Positions 45,442-55,769 of a DNA stretch of 64,000 bases are shown piece after piece (position 1 is the stretch's first letter; every line of letters starts with the position of its first letter). The translations under genes and the position numbers were made by a program. Source of the stretch: Asterias rubens (taxonomy: Eukaryota > Echinodermata > Asteroidea > Forcipulatida > Asteriidae); the NCBI RefSeq assembly GCF_902459465.1, contig NC_047066.1:5492377-5556376 (forward strand). The letters run 5' to 3'. Under the pieces are notes generated by a model that was not told the origin of the DNA, ran no database searches, and saw only the letters and a program-made list of their open reading frames with translations.

Positions 45442-45881
45442 TGCAAAAATTTGACAACAAAATGGTTTTCTTTCCCACTAAATCTATCTGCTGCCCTCAA
45501 GTGTTGGTTTGATTCGGAACGTGGCGAACGTGGGAAAAATAATTATTTCCAACAATAATAACTGCTGCCCTCTCGTGATAATGAAGTTGACAACATACAA
45601 CATGCTGCATGCGAAATTCATTGCATCACTTAAAAGCAAGGACCTGAGTTTGTCACCTCCTCTGCCAAGCCTGTAAGTAAAAACTTAAACTTGCTAAGCA
45701 CATAATAGTATTATTGCATAGTAGAAACAGGTGGCCAACCCAAATTAAATTAAGTTTGCATTGTTGTGGCTAGTGCCCGAATCATTTTTTGCTTATTAAT
45801 ATCAAAGAAATTGTTCAACTGGTCAAAAATCAAAGGTCAAGTGTAATTTTGATTATTTTGACTGAGGTCAATGTCTTACTT

Positions 45882-45900
45882 ACTTACTTACTTACTTACG
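45882..45900. repeat. (TTAC)n microsatellite
   Basis: About five TTAC units at the end of the LINE remnant; likely the LINE 3' tail region. Confidence 0.75.
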
Positions 45901-46071
45901 ATTGATGGGAGAAATTGGTGGCGACGTGCGGAAGCTTATCCCTACTTTGTTTGGGAGACTGTTCCAATCATTAATTATTCGCTGTGAAAAGAAGTTCCTT
46001 CTGCACCCAATGTTTTTGTTGAGAGTCGGCTTGTACAATTTAAGAGAGTGGCCCCTCGTACTGGTGTTTCT
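45901..46071 (-). mobile_element. Non-LTR LINE ORF2 C-terminal remnant, part 2
   Basis: On the minus strand a frame reads RGHSLKLYKPTLNKN and then RRNFFSQRIINDWNSLPNKV, a common C-terminal tail of invertebrate LINE polymerases. The preceding part of the same reading frame lies at 46649-46810, separated by the inverted-repeat element. Confidence 0.7.
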
Positions 46072-46648
46072 GGGGGCTGGTCATCTCGCCACCTAGCAAG
46101 CTCGGCACCAACAAAGTCGCCCCCTGCAAAGTCGCCCCCTAACCGGCTCGCCCCGAGTTGTTACAAAGTCGCCCCCTGAGTCCCTGACAATGTCGCCCCC
46201 TAGCAAAGTCGCCCCATGACAATGTCGCCCCCAGCCAATGTCGCCCCCTAGCAAAGTCGCCCCCTAGCAAAGTCGCCCCCAGAAAATAGTTAAGGGTTAG
46301 GGTTAGGGTTAGGGTTAGGGTTAGGGTTAGGGTTAAGGGTTAGACCTTCCACAAGCACATTACTTCATACGGATTTTTTTCTGAAAATGTTTTAACTATA
46401 TTTTTTTGCCATAATTATTTAGCCTTAATTATTTTCTGAACAACATCTGGGGGCGAATTTGCTAGGGGCGACATTGGCTGGGGGCGACACTGTCAGGGGG
46501 CGACTTTGCTAGGGAGCGACATTGTTTGGGGGCAACATTGCCAGGGGGCGACTTTGTTTCAACCCGGGGCGAGCCGGGTAGAGGGCGACTCTGCAGGGGG
46601 CGACTTTGTTGGTGGCGAGCTTGTCAGGTGGCGAGATGACCAGCATTC
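46072..46648. mobile_element. 577-bp inverted-repeat transposon with TTAGGG core and 8-bp target duplication
   Basis: The arms (about 46077-46275 and 46448-46643) are mirror copies built from degenerate subrepeats around GTCGCCCCCTAGCAAA, starting CTGGTCATCTCGCCACCT and ending in its complement. The loop holds about eight TTAGGG units (46290-46343) on one strand only. GTGTTTCT flanks it at 46064-46071 and 46649-46656. The two flanks rejoin a LINE reading frame, which supports the boundaries. An 8-bp duplication fits hAT or P superfamilies. No coding capacity. Confidence 0.85.
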
Positions 46649-46810
46649 GTGTTTCTAGCTGTATTAAAGAATTTCTTGCAGTCGACTTTCTCCAGTCCCT
46701 TGAGCAGCTTAAATGTTTCAATAAGGTCAATCATAAAACAATTAACAAAAACAGCTTCATGATTAATGAAACCTACCTCCATGATGAAACTGGGCTCTGA
46801 TGATGGATTG
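46649..46810 (-). mobile_element. Non-LTR LINE ORF2 C-terminal remnant, part 1
   Basis: The minus strand reads IDLIETFKLLKGLEKVDCKK and then FFNTARNT, the usual upstream neighbour of the RGHSLKLYKP segment found at 45901-46071. The break falls inside AGAAACAC, which is duplicated on both sides of the inserted element. Confidence 0.7.
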
Positions 46811-47174
46811 GATGGAATCGTGAGCATGTTGAAGGGGGAGACTTGTTGACTGTTTCTCTTATCTAGTATCTGTTTCTTGTTTTGTTGGCGGTTTGGAAAT
46901 TGTGCCTTGAATTAAATGAACAATTTTATATTGTATTACGAGTATTGTGTTTGTTTGTTTGTATACCGGTAGACCTTGCTAATCGCGATTCCAGCTTGGC
47001 TGATTTTAACCTCCGGCTACCTCCAACTTTTTCCCCATGCCTACAGGTTTTTTAGTTTTTATTTGATTTTGCTAAAATTAGTCTCTGGAAGTAGGCCTAA
47101 CACTCACAACAACAATCTTAAAACATTTTATTTAAATGTTTTCAGTTCTGCCTTTTTCCTTTTCACAATTTCAG

Positions 47175-47249
47175 ATGGTTGGCCGATGTGCAAATCAACA
47201 CAATGGCTTCAGCAAACCTCCTAGCCAGGTTGTGTATGGCATGCTGTAA
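47175..47249 (+). other. Upstream ORF overlapping the RMND1 start
   Basis: Directly after the putative splice acceptor at 47173-47174, an ATG at 47175 opens a 24-codon ORF ending TAA at 47247-47249. It overlaps the RMND1 start in another frame. A second ATG at 47186 opens a 12-codon ORF ending at 47224. If this acceptor is used, both precede or overlap the main ATG at 47203 and could lower its translation. Confidence 0.4.
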
Positions 47250-50200
47250 CCATTCACAGAACTACTCTTCCAGCTTTCTATCGATGACGCAAAGGTTTCC
47301 GGGAACTATTTTGTTAAGATGTGGCGAGAGAACATTCAGCTCCAAAGAGGTGTTGCCAAGACTACAGGGGCGTCAATGCCGAGATGTCATAGTCAACCAC
47401 AACCATCCTCAACTCAAGACTATAACAAGCAGCAGATGTTTTTCAATTCTCTCGAAGTGTGCAAGAGTAGAAGCAAGATGTTTACAGTCCAACAATAAGA
47501 TAGTAGTTTCGCAGACAACGAGAGCGAAATATTCTCAAAGTGATGACGAAGAATCCCCTATTGTCTTTGTAAGCAAGTCTTCTTCACTTATTGGAAGGAA
47601 GACGTCGAGGAAACTGCAGAGCGTGGTGCCTACTGCTCCTGTTGTCTTGCGGTCAAGAACTAAGAAACCAACGAGGTTGGGTGTACGGGAAAAAAAGGTA
47701 GTTGTAACAGATTTGTAGCAAATGACCGTCTTATTTTAATTCTGAAATTATGTGGAATTTCAAGGAAGCTATTATCTTCTTTGTCCGGGTGCAGATTTCA
47801 CAAAGAGTCAAGATTGATCTTAACTGCAAATCAATTGTAGTTGCTGAGCAAAGTGTGATGTCACAATACAAATCACTAAATGCTGCCAACTCATATTAAG
47901 ATGAATCCTAGTGCTTTGTGAAATCGAGCCCCCTGGTCTCAGCAGCAATAAATGTTCCCGCTTTAAATCTTGATATTGTATCCATATAGTATTAAAGACT
48001 ATGCCTAATTTCTGACCACCTTCAAAACTGTCGACTAGACTGTTTTTTTCCTGATAAATACAAGGAAAGTTTTTTTCCCTGATAAATATAATGAAAGTTT
48101 TCAAAGTATATTGTCTTGTTTTCAGGATTCGTGGCTCTGCACGGCTTTCTCAACGGCAGAGGAGTATCAATTGGAGCACCTCAGCCTTGACCTCCAGTCT
48201 CAGGGACCCTTCAAGCCGGTCACCATGCCACAGGGTAGGTCATAGGTTAAAGGTCATAATGCTAAACAGCTGTAGCGTGTTGTGGCTGAGTAGTCTAAGC
48301 ACATTGAATGCAAGTTGTGGGACTAATTTCATGGCTTTGCTCACTGCCAAATTCTGGCCTTGTGTTCGCCATTCTTCGTTTACAGTGCAAGGCACTAGCT
48401 GTGTAGAGCAAAAGATCAGAATGCCTAGGAAATTGAAGTATATCATGCACCAACAAAACATCCTCGCTCACCTGTGGAATATGTGCTGAATTCCCTGCTA
48501 TAAGCTTTGGTTTTTTTGCGTACGGAAAGCAGAGCCTTAAAATTGGGCCATGATGGGTTTGAATCTGCCCAGTTGTGACATTGTGTATTTGGGCAAGATA
48601 TTTCCGCTATTATTTCTTCTCATCACTTCGGAGAAAATGGGTACCTGTGAGAGTAGAGGTCAGCAACTATTGTGCCCATTTGGCTGCCTGTGGTGCATAC
48701 CCCTATTCAAGGAGGAAGGAGATGGCTTAAGGAATGAATTGTACTAAACACAAGTCACAGAAAGTCATCCTATCATTGCCATGGATGAGAAATATTAAAG
48801 CAATGGATGAAGTGTGTTCAACTTCAGGGAATCTATTATGCTTTAGAGACACTTATGTCTTTGTAAGCAACTTACCAACATCGCCATCAGTCCAAATAGA
48901 GCTGCAAGATTTGACCTGCTTCTAGACAAACTATAAAATATTAAAGTAAAGGTCATGTCCCGAACTGAAATTTTGCATATTTTTCCCATGTTAACTTAGT
49001 AGTTACATTTTCAAAAGAACCAGGTTTTTGTTTATAGCGTATTATTTATATCAGGCATTTTCGTTGACAAAAAAATGACTAGTACAAATCAACAGTAAGA
49101 TGATACATATAACGAATGGTTTCGAAACGGTTAACCTCAAAAGTTATTTATAGTATTTTCTTTCTGTCCATCAGATGCCCAAGACATTCTTTTGATGGAG
49201 GTCCTATCTTCAGATGCTGATGAAGATAAGACTGAACCGTCTCAGGTTTTCTTCTTCCGCGAAGGATCTGTTGTATTTTGGAATGTTCCTGATTCCAAGG
49301 TAGGTACACCTAATGTTTCTTATTAAAAGGAGCAAGAATTTGTTGTTCTGCAAAGCATCAAAAATATGTGGGATCTTTGTATCAATGAATTTATGTTGCT
49401 GTTCCTGTATGCAGGAGTTATGTAGGCATGTGATTGTCACTGATTGTTCAGGATTTTTTCTGATTTCAGCATTCTGTCAAAATCTCATTGATTCTTTAAA
49501 TGGTCTTGAAAGAATGTAAAGTAGTCACCATTGGGAGAAAGAAAACATTCCTGAATTGTAACATCTGAGTGGTTGGGGCCTTCTGGAACAAGGGGGAACC
49601 TAGACACGCAAACCATTTTCAAGAACTTTCACATTTTGGCATATCTCATCCCGCCTTACCAGAAGCTACGTGTAGACGTTTTGTTCGTGTGGAAACTAAG
49701 CTGTATCAAAACTGGCAGCTAAAGCCAAGGGTACAGCTGTTTGTAAGGTTGTTACTAAGGATGCCCTATACTTCGACACATGATGACGGGGGGTCTAGCC
49801 AAAGTCGTAGCCGCCAATTAGGACACAGCCTAAGAGTAGTACTTTTGGTTTATTTCTCTAGTTGAAGAAGATTTTGCAGACGATAAGCAAGCATGAATTC
49901 CGCCCTTATGAGGTTGCCCTGGTGACGTGGGAAAATGAACACATCAACTTCACATATGGCAGGTCAGTATAGAATTAAAGGGAATTAAAAATTCTTAAAT
50001 CAATGTATTATGTTCAAGTCCAGCGCTGTTGAATTTTTTATTGTTCAAACCAAAATGATTTAGGTCGTTTTTTTTCCTTTTTTAAATACAGTCAGGGTAC
50101 TAAGCTGACAGAAGATGCATTCATTCTGGATGAGAATAAAGACACAGAGGCTGTGACCCTGGAAAAATTTGCCTTCTCCAACGCAATGGCATTATCAGGT

Positions 50201-53200
50201 AGGATGAGACGTCGCTCTGTGATCAGCTCCGATGGCGGGTGTTTGCCAGTGATACGAATCTGGGGGCAGAGCTCGGTTAATTCCAAGAGGGATTCCAGGG
50301 GGCTTTCTCAAACCTGGCTTGGGCTCCGTGCGCTTCATTCACAGTGGAAATGCAGCTCGGCCTTCAAACATTAGACTGCGCGTGGAGCCGGAGCACAAGC
50401 CAAGGTTTGAGAAATGCCCCAGGATCGAGCCCAATGCATACGTGAAACCGTCAGGGCCCAATTTCATAGAGCTGCTAAGCACAAAAACTTGCTTAGCATG
50501 AAATTTCTTCCTAGATAAAAACATGTTTACCAACTAAATTTCCATTTGTTGCATATTTCTTGTTACTGGTATTCAGCTGCTGATTTCTTCAGACTAAAAA
50601 TCATGTGGAAGTTTGGTTGGTAATCCTGTTTTTTGCCAGGGCAGAAAGTTCATGCTCAGCAAATTTTTTAAGAGTACACAGCACAGGCAGCCAAATTTGC
50701 ACACAGGTTGCTTGTCATTCACATCAACAATTCCTACCATCGCAGGTACCATTTACTCCTGGGTGAAGAGAAGCAATAGTTGTGTATCTTGCTCAAGGAC
50801 ACAAGTGTCATGACCGAGATTCAAACCCATACCCCAGTGATTTGGCCACCAGAATTTGACCGCTAGGCCATTACATGTCAAAATCTTAATACTTTATATA
50901 ATTCCTAGGTATGTATGCAATAAAACCTGTCCTGTTCTGCCTCAAAGACAATCCACAAAGCTTGTTGACAAGTCAGGAAATACAGTATTCACAGAAAAAT
51001 CACAGGCATATTACTTGGATGGGATTCAAACCCACAACATTTAGACCATGGGATGATCACTAGAATTGTTCAAAACCGTAGCCCCCACTTTTGGACCACG
51101 CAATTTTTGTATGTAGGTATGAAATAAAATACAGAAAATCCATTACTTGCTGTTGCTTGGCGAAAATCCTGCACCGAATCCCGAAAAAGCAACAATTACA
51201 GCGACAAATAGTGATCTAAAAATCCTCGGAAGCCTGCGATGTGGGTGACGTCATTCGAAGCATTATCGTGTTTCGTTCCCACACTGTACCATTATAACAT
51301 ACAGAGTATTTCTTCACACCCCTGAATAAAAGGATGCCGATTCACAGGCTCGTTCGACAAAATTATAAGTTATCACACAAGCGCGAGTGGAATACGAACA
51401 AAATAGTGCGTCTGCGTCCCACATCTAACTCGGCCGCGCGTGTGATAATAAAAATTTAACACACATGTCGTAGCAATGAAAAACAAATGGCATTGTACTT
51501 GATGTTCAATCAATAAAAATCATGGGTTTTTGTTGTAGGCCTTTGCATGTTAATCGGACAGAAAAGGGGAAAATTTACATCGTTCACATTAAACACTTGG
51601 AAAAGGTTCTTGCACTGCCGTGAACGATTGGTCAATAGTCCCAGTGTATACAGACGTTATCAAAAAATACTGTTTTTGACCTAAAATGACCCAAAAATTG
51701 GTCTGTTCACAAACTGTGCAGTTTTAGAGCTTAGCAACAACCAAATCCGAATTCAGTACCATTGAAAACCCTTGTGCGTCAAATTTCATGCGGTCCGGAG
51801 GTGGGGACCACGAAACCCCAAAAATAGGCCCCTTTTTAAAACCCATCCCATGGTCTAATTTGAGGTGTCTTACCTGTCGAAATGGTGAGACATCTGCTCT
51901 AGAAAGGCTAAGGTCGTGGGTTCGAATCCCATCCTAGTAGTATGCCTGGGATTGGTGTTTTTTTCCACAGAACTGTTGCAAGGGTAAAACCAAATAATAA
52001 GCTTAATGGTTATCACTATACAGTAATGTGTTTTATGAATGCACATGAGTGTCCAAGTCTAACGGTTTTTTTTTTTTTTGAAATGTTCTTTCAGTAAAAC
52101 TTAGCATATGGGAGGCATATGTTGACAAATTTACATCCTCTTTGGAGCACATTCCTGAGGTAAGTTTGCAATATAATCTACAACTAATAATCGTCTGCTT
52201 TAAACACAATCCACAAAGCTTGTTACAAGAGTCTAAAGCAGATTTTCAAAGCTAAATCTACACTCCCGTCTTCAACCAAATTTTATGTTTTCTGTCCAGT
52301 CCGTACTCCTGAAGTCCGAGGTTAAAATGTGGCCATCACACAATACACCTCTTTACTAATGTTATGTTTTTAATCCACTTGAGATTTCTTGAGCTGTAAT
52401 TACCTTACTTAAAAGGTTTAATAACTGATTCCCAAAGAAGTTAAAGTAGACCTAGATTTATTTCAGTACCAAAGATGAGATCCAGAAAGATGGTTACAAA
52501 ATTGGTTACTCACGTTACATATTCGTATAATGCGAGTAACCAATTTTGTGTGTCTTGTATACATTTTTCTGGATGTCATCTTTGGTGCTGATGTATGTCT
52601 AGGTCTACTTATCTACCATGTGGATAACAGTTTTAATAGATGCTAAATTTGCATTGGGGATAAAGAATATTCATTTTGGTTTTTATCCATATACACCGAT
52701 GTGTGTTAGCACTGTATACTCAGTACTTACCCGAGTTCTATGAAAACAAAATCGCAGGCATATTACTCGGTTGGGATTCGAACCCATGACCTTTGCAATT
52801 CTAGAGCAGTGTCATACCAACTAGACAACCGAGATTGCCCGATAGCTAGAGTTGGTTGTTAAAGAAGCTAGTGGATAGCAGTTATTAAACTTGTTCAGTA
52901 AGAAAATTAAAGCCAAAGGATTCTCAAAGGTACATGTACATCAAACACGTAACATTAGTAATCGTAGAATTGTCCTTGTAGTATCTCTTGTGTAGCCCCT
53001 TGAGTAAGTTTTTATAGGAAAGTGAGCTTAGTAAGTTTGTATTATTATTACCCCTTAGGGTCTTAAGCGCGGACACCGCCTGAAGATGTCCCGCGTTGAG
53101 GTGCTTCGTAAGACGGGAGAGCTGTTCTCCCTTAGACATCAGATCAATCTCAGCTCGGATCTTCTCATCTCACCTGACTTCTACTGGGACAGGGACGGCT

Positions 53201-54317
53201 TGGATGCACTGTATAATAAGACGTGTCAGTTCTACAGCATCGGGAGAAGGACTAGGGTAAAATATCTTATGTGTAAAGTCTGTCCCGAGCCAAATTGGGT
53301 CATCAGGCCGGTGTTTATGTCCAATTTAATACATGGATATTTGCATCAGGGATAAATTTTTGGGATGGTTGTAAATATCTTTGTCTCAGTGTTTTTTGTC
53401 CCGTTTATATGTTTGTACCTGTAGTTTATATTTATATTTATATTTTTAAAATTCTGTGTTTTTTTATGATGCACACTGGAAGGCAGTTTTCATGTTTTTA
53501 ACGTGATGTGAATTATAAATTGAATTGAATTGGAATGAAAACTAATTTTGGTTTTACCCATACCGATATGTGATAGCACTGTATACTCAGTACTTTTTTT
53601 GAGGTCTGTGAAAAGGATCACAGGCATAATACTCATGTGAGATTTGAACCACCGACCTTTGCAATTTTAGAGCATTATCTTACCAACTAGGCCATCAAAA
53701 TTGCCCGGTTGAATCCTATATATGTTTATCATGTCTGTTTACAGTCAAATCTAGTTTCATTCATTCTTGTCACACAGGTAACGAATGAGAAACTCAACCA
53801 CTGCTCAGAGCTTGTGGAACTCGTTAGGACTCATCTGAGTGAGCATCACTCATTGAAACTGGAATGGATGATCATCCTTCTCATTCTTGTTGAGGTCAGT
53901 ACGTAAGCAGCCCCAGGAGCCTGAGTGACTAAAAATTCATTCTTCCATCAAATTAGAGAGGTCTAGTTCCATGAAGGCTAAAACATTTAGAATTTAGTAT
54001 ATTCATCTAGTCTGGTGTTTTAGTTGATAAGACATCTGGCCTCGATTTCACAAAGTACCAAGATTCATCTTAAGACGAGTTGACAGTGTTACCATAGTGA
54101 TTTGTATTGTTACATCACACTTTGCTTAGCAATTATAAAGTTGGCCCCTCAAAGAAAAACAAAGAAGTATTGTTTTAGTAAGATTTGATTTTTCTTTGTT
54201 TTCATTATTCAGGTTATATTTGAAGTGATCCATTACATTCAGAGGTATCTGGAGAAAGAGAGTCCGGCTCATCCAGCAGAGATTGCTAGTCGCCAAGCAC
54301 TGGATAGGCACAGGTGA
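47203..54317 (+). CDS. RMND1: RMND1 (required for meiotic nuclear division 1 homologue, DUF155), 9 coding exons
   Basis: Coding exons: 47203-47697, 48126-48234, 49175-49299, 49862-49962, 50092-50198, 52095-52159, 53059-53256, 53778-53894 and 54213-54317 (TGA 54315-54317). Phases join to 1422 nt, 473 aa, with GT/AG at every junction. The N-terminal ~165 residues form one exon, rich in Arg/Ser/Leu and poor in acids near the start, as expected of a mitochondrial targeting region. The DUF155 core follows: FFFREGSVVFWNV, EKFAFSNAMALSVKLSIWEA, GELFSLRHQINLSSDLLISP, DFYWDRDGLDALYNKTCQF and SIGRR. Near residues 430-448 lies a hydrophobic stretch beginning WMIILLILVE, the usual C-terminal inner-membrane anchor. 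In vertebrates RMND1 supports mitochondrial translation. An acceptor-like tract ends at 47174, so the ATG probably sits in exon 2 of the transcript with a non-coding exon upstream. The C-terminal tail after the anchor is longer than in human RMND1 and is partly duplicated downstream. Confidence 0.94.
47795..47932. mobile_element. CWG-type MITE, GTCGATTTCAC family, diverged
   Basis: AGATTTCACAAAGAGTCAAG to AGTGCTTTGTGAAATCGAGC in RMND1 intron 1. Target duplication not clear. Confidence 0.7.
48548..48745 (+). mobile_element. SINE-2 remnant
   Basis: Diverged copy with GGTTTGAATCTGCCCAG and GGGTACCTGTGAGAGTAGAG in RMND1 intron 2. Confidence 0.5.
50455..50680. mobile_element. CWG-type MITE, GGCCCAATTTC family, right end eroded
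   Basis: CAG then GGCCCAATTTCATAGAGCTG; the right arm remains up to TTCATGCTCAGCAAATTTTT. In RMND1 intron 5. Confidence 0.75.
50735..50880 (-). mobile_element. SINE-2 fragment
   Basis: Contains AGGTACCATTTACTCCTGGG, GACACAAGTGTCATGACCG and ATTCAAACCCATACCCCAGT (B-box complement). Confidence 0.65.
51870..52030 (+). mobile_element. SINE-1, head part
   Basis: CTGCTCTAGAAAGGC, GTGGGTTCGAATCCCATC and AGTATGCCTGGGATTGG; tail missing. Confidence 0.65.
52444..52610. mobile_element. Palindromic MITE (AAGTAGACCTAG ends)
   Basis: Terminal AAGTAGACCTAG / CTAGGTCTACTT with inner arms CAAAATTGGTTACTC / GAGTAACCAATTTTG. In RMND1 intron 6. Confidence 0.8.
52636..52850 (-). mobile_element. SINE-1, near complete
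   Basis: Tail AATTTGCATTGGGGATAAAG, body CACTGTATACTCAGTAC, B-box complement GGGATTCGAACCCA, A-box complement ACCAACTAGACAACCGAG. Confidence 0.8.
53322..53710 (-). mobile_element. SINE-1 split by an unidentified insert
   Basis: Tail GATATTTGCATCAGGGATAAA at 53337 is separated by about 190 bases of unrelated T-rich sequence from the body and head (53545-53705, including TTTGAACCACCGACC and ACCAACTAGGCCATC). Confidence 0.65.
54039..54150. mobile_element. CWG-type MITE, GTCGATTTCAC family, right end eroded
   Basis: CTG then GCCTCGATTTCACAAAGTA; shares CATAGTGATTTGTATTGTTA with the copy at 55458. In RMND1 intron 8, between the last two exons. Confidence 0.65.
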
Positions 54318-54355
54318 TATTCACTACAAGGTCAAGGGGAAACTACAAAACAGCT

Positions 54356-54652
54356 TTAAAGGCAGTGGACACCATTGGTAATTACTCAAAACAATTATTA
54401 GCATAAGAATTTACTTGGTAACGAGTAATGGGGCGCAAAAATACTGTGAGAAACGGGTTTGATTTTGAGACCTCAGAATTAGATTTTGAGGTCTCGAAAT
54501 CAGTGGTGTTTTTTCTTTCATTCTTATCTCGCAACTTCTACGACCAATATTGAGCTCAAATTTTCACAGGTTTGTTATTTTATGCATATGTTGAGATGCA
54601 CCAAGTGCGGAGACTGGTCTTTGACAATTACCAATAGTGTCTAGTGTCTTAA
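54356..54652 (+). mobile_element. Family A MITE after the RMND1 stop codon
   Basis: TTAAAGGCAGTGGACACCATT to GTGTCTAGTGTCTTAA, 39 bases after the stop, so within the likely 3' UTR. Followed by a short duplication (GTGTCTTAAAACTTATACTT twice, 54643-54684). Confidence 0.85.
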
Positions 54653-54778
54653 AACTTATACTTAAGTGTCTTAAAACTTATACTTGGTTTGCTGTATCAC
54701 AATGTGTGTATCTACATGTACTTGCTTTGTAGATTGTTTTCTTTTGAGAGCTTGTCTTGTTTTATATTCTACTACCAG

Positions 54779-54868
54779 CAGAGATTGCTAGTCGCATTAA
54801 TAACCAAGCACTGGATGGACGCAGGTGATATTCACAACAAGGTGAAGGGAAAACTACAACTGCTTTAA
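54779..54868 (+). repeat. Duplicate of the RMND1 last-exon end
   Basis: About 85 bases repeat the region 54280-54350 (end of the RMND1 coding sequence plus early 3' UTR) with small changes and an extra short insertion after AGTCGC. It still reads AEIAS...QALDGRR then TGA and is preceded by an acceptor-like TACTACCAG. A family A MITE (54356-54652) lies between the two copies. Confidence 0.8.
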
Positions 54869-54880
54869 TTTGTTATAGCC

Positions 54881-54886
54881 AATAAA
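54881..54886 (+). terminator. Candidate polyadenylation signal of RMND1
   Basis: AATAAA lies about 560 bases after the RMND1 stop codon. The 3' UTR implied by it would contain a family A MITE and the duplicated last-exon segment. I see no better AATAAA closer to the stop. Confidence 0.35.
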
Positions 54887-55457
54887 ATAGATATTGATGA
54901 TTAGCTCTTGACAGGGGCTCACCCGAGTGAGCACTGCAGGGGTCAACCCAGGGAAGCTTATTGAACGCACCCATCGTACGCTGTATGTTTTCCAGTAGTC
55001 TTCCCCATGCACAAGCTAGTGTATCGGGCTATGCACGAATTGCTTTGCTGATACATGCAAATTATAAAACAAAATATATGAAAGTATATTGTAAAGCAAA
55101 TAATCAAGAGAAAACCATGAATACATGTACATGTAGAATGCTTCAGATTGCACAGTCGGACTTTTAAAACCGAGATAAACTACCAATAGAAACATTTGGA
55201 AGATTTCATTTCAACACAGCATGCTTAGGCCAAACTTCAAAATATTGGGGTCCATAATGCCCCACAGTTTTTAAAAATCCCGGGGAGAACCATTATATTT
55301 ATGAAAGCGGCTTCTGAATAAAATAAAATGTTATGTTCACTCTGTGGAGGGGGTTATAGCAAATATTTACTGTAGAAAAAAAACCATGATAATAAGCAAT
55401 GATTTCAGATGGATAGGTTTATATAACCATGGAGGAAAAAAAGAGAAGTGGGTCCTG

Positions 55458-55576
55458 GGGTCGATTTCACAAAGCTATGATTGATCTTAACGTATGATGT
55501 CACAATACAAATCACTATGGCGATACTGACATTACTCGTCTTTCAATGAATCGTAGTGCTTTGTGAAATTGAGCCC
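55458..55576. mobile_element. CWG-type MITE, GTCGATTTCAC family
   Basis: CTG then GGGTCGATTTCACAAAGC to TTTGTGAAATTGAGCCC. Immediately followed by a GGCCCAATTT-family start. Confidence 0.8.
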
Positions 55577-55577
55577 C

Positions 55578-55760
55578 GGGCCCAATTTAATAAATGAAAG
55601 AGCTACTTGGGTAGCTATACAAAACAAAATTATGCTAGAAGGTTACCAGCCAAAAATCCATGCGACATGTTCAGTTTCTGACTGGTATCTTGCTAATTTT
55701 GGCTAAGCAGAAAAATAAACAATATGCTGCTTAGGCTCAGTTTAAGAAACACAAGCCTGA
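55578..55760. mobile_element. CWG-type MITE, GGCCCAATTTC family, diverged
   Basis: GGGCCCAATTTAATAAATG, TTATGCTAGAAGGTTACCAG, and a degraded right arm ending near CTTAGGCTCAGTTTAAGAAA. Confidence 0.6.
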
Positions 55761-55769
55761 AGTGGGTGT

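Noticed and set aside
46290..46343. Chromosome end or telomere
   Set aside because: The TTAGGG run is short, internal, and inside an inverted-repeat element with its own target duplication; genes continue on both sides.
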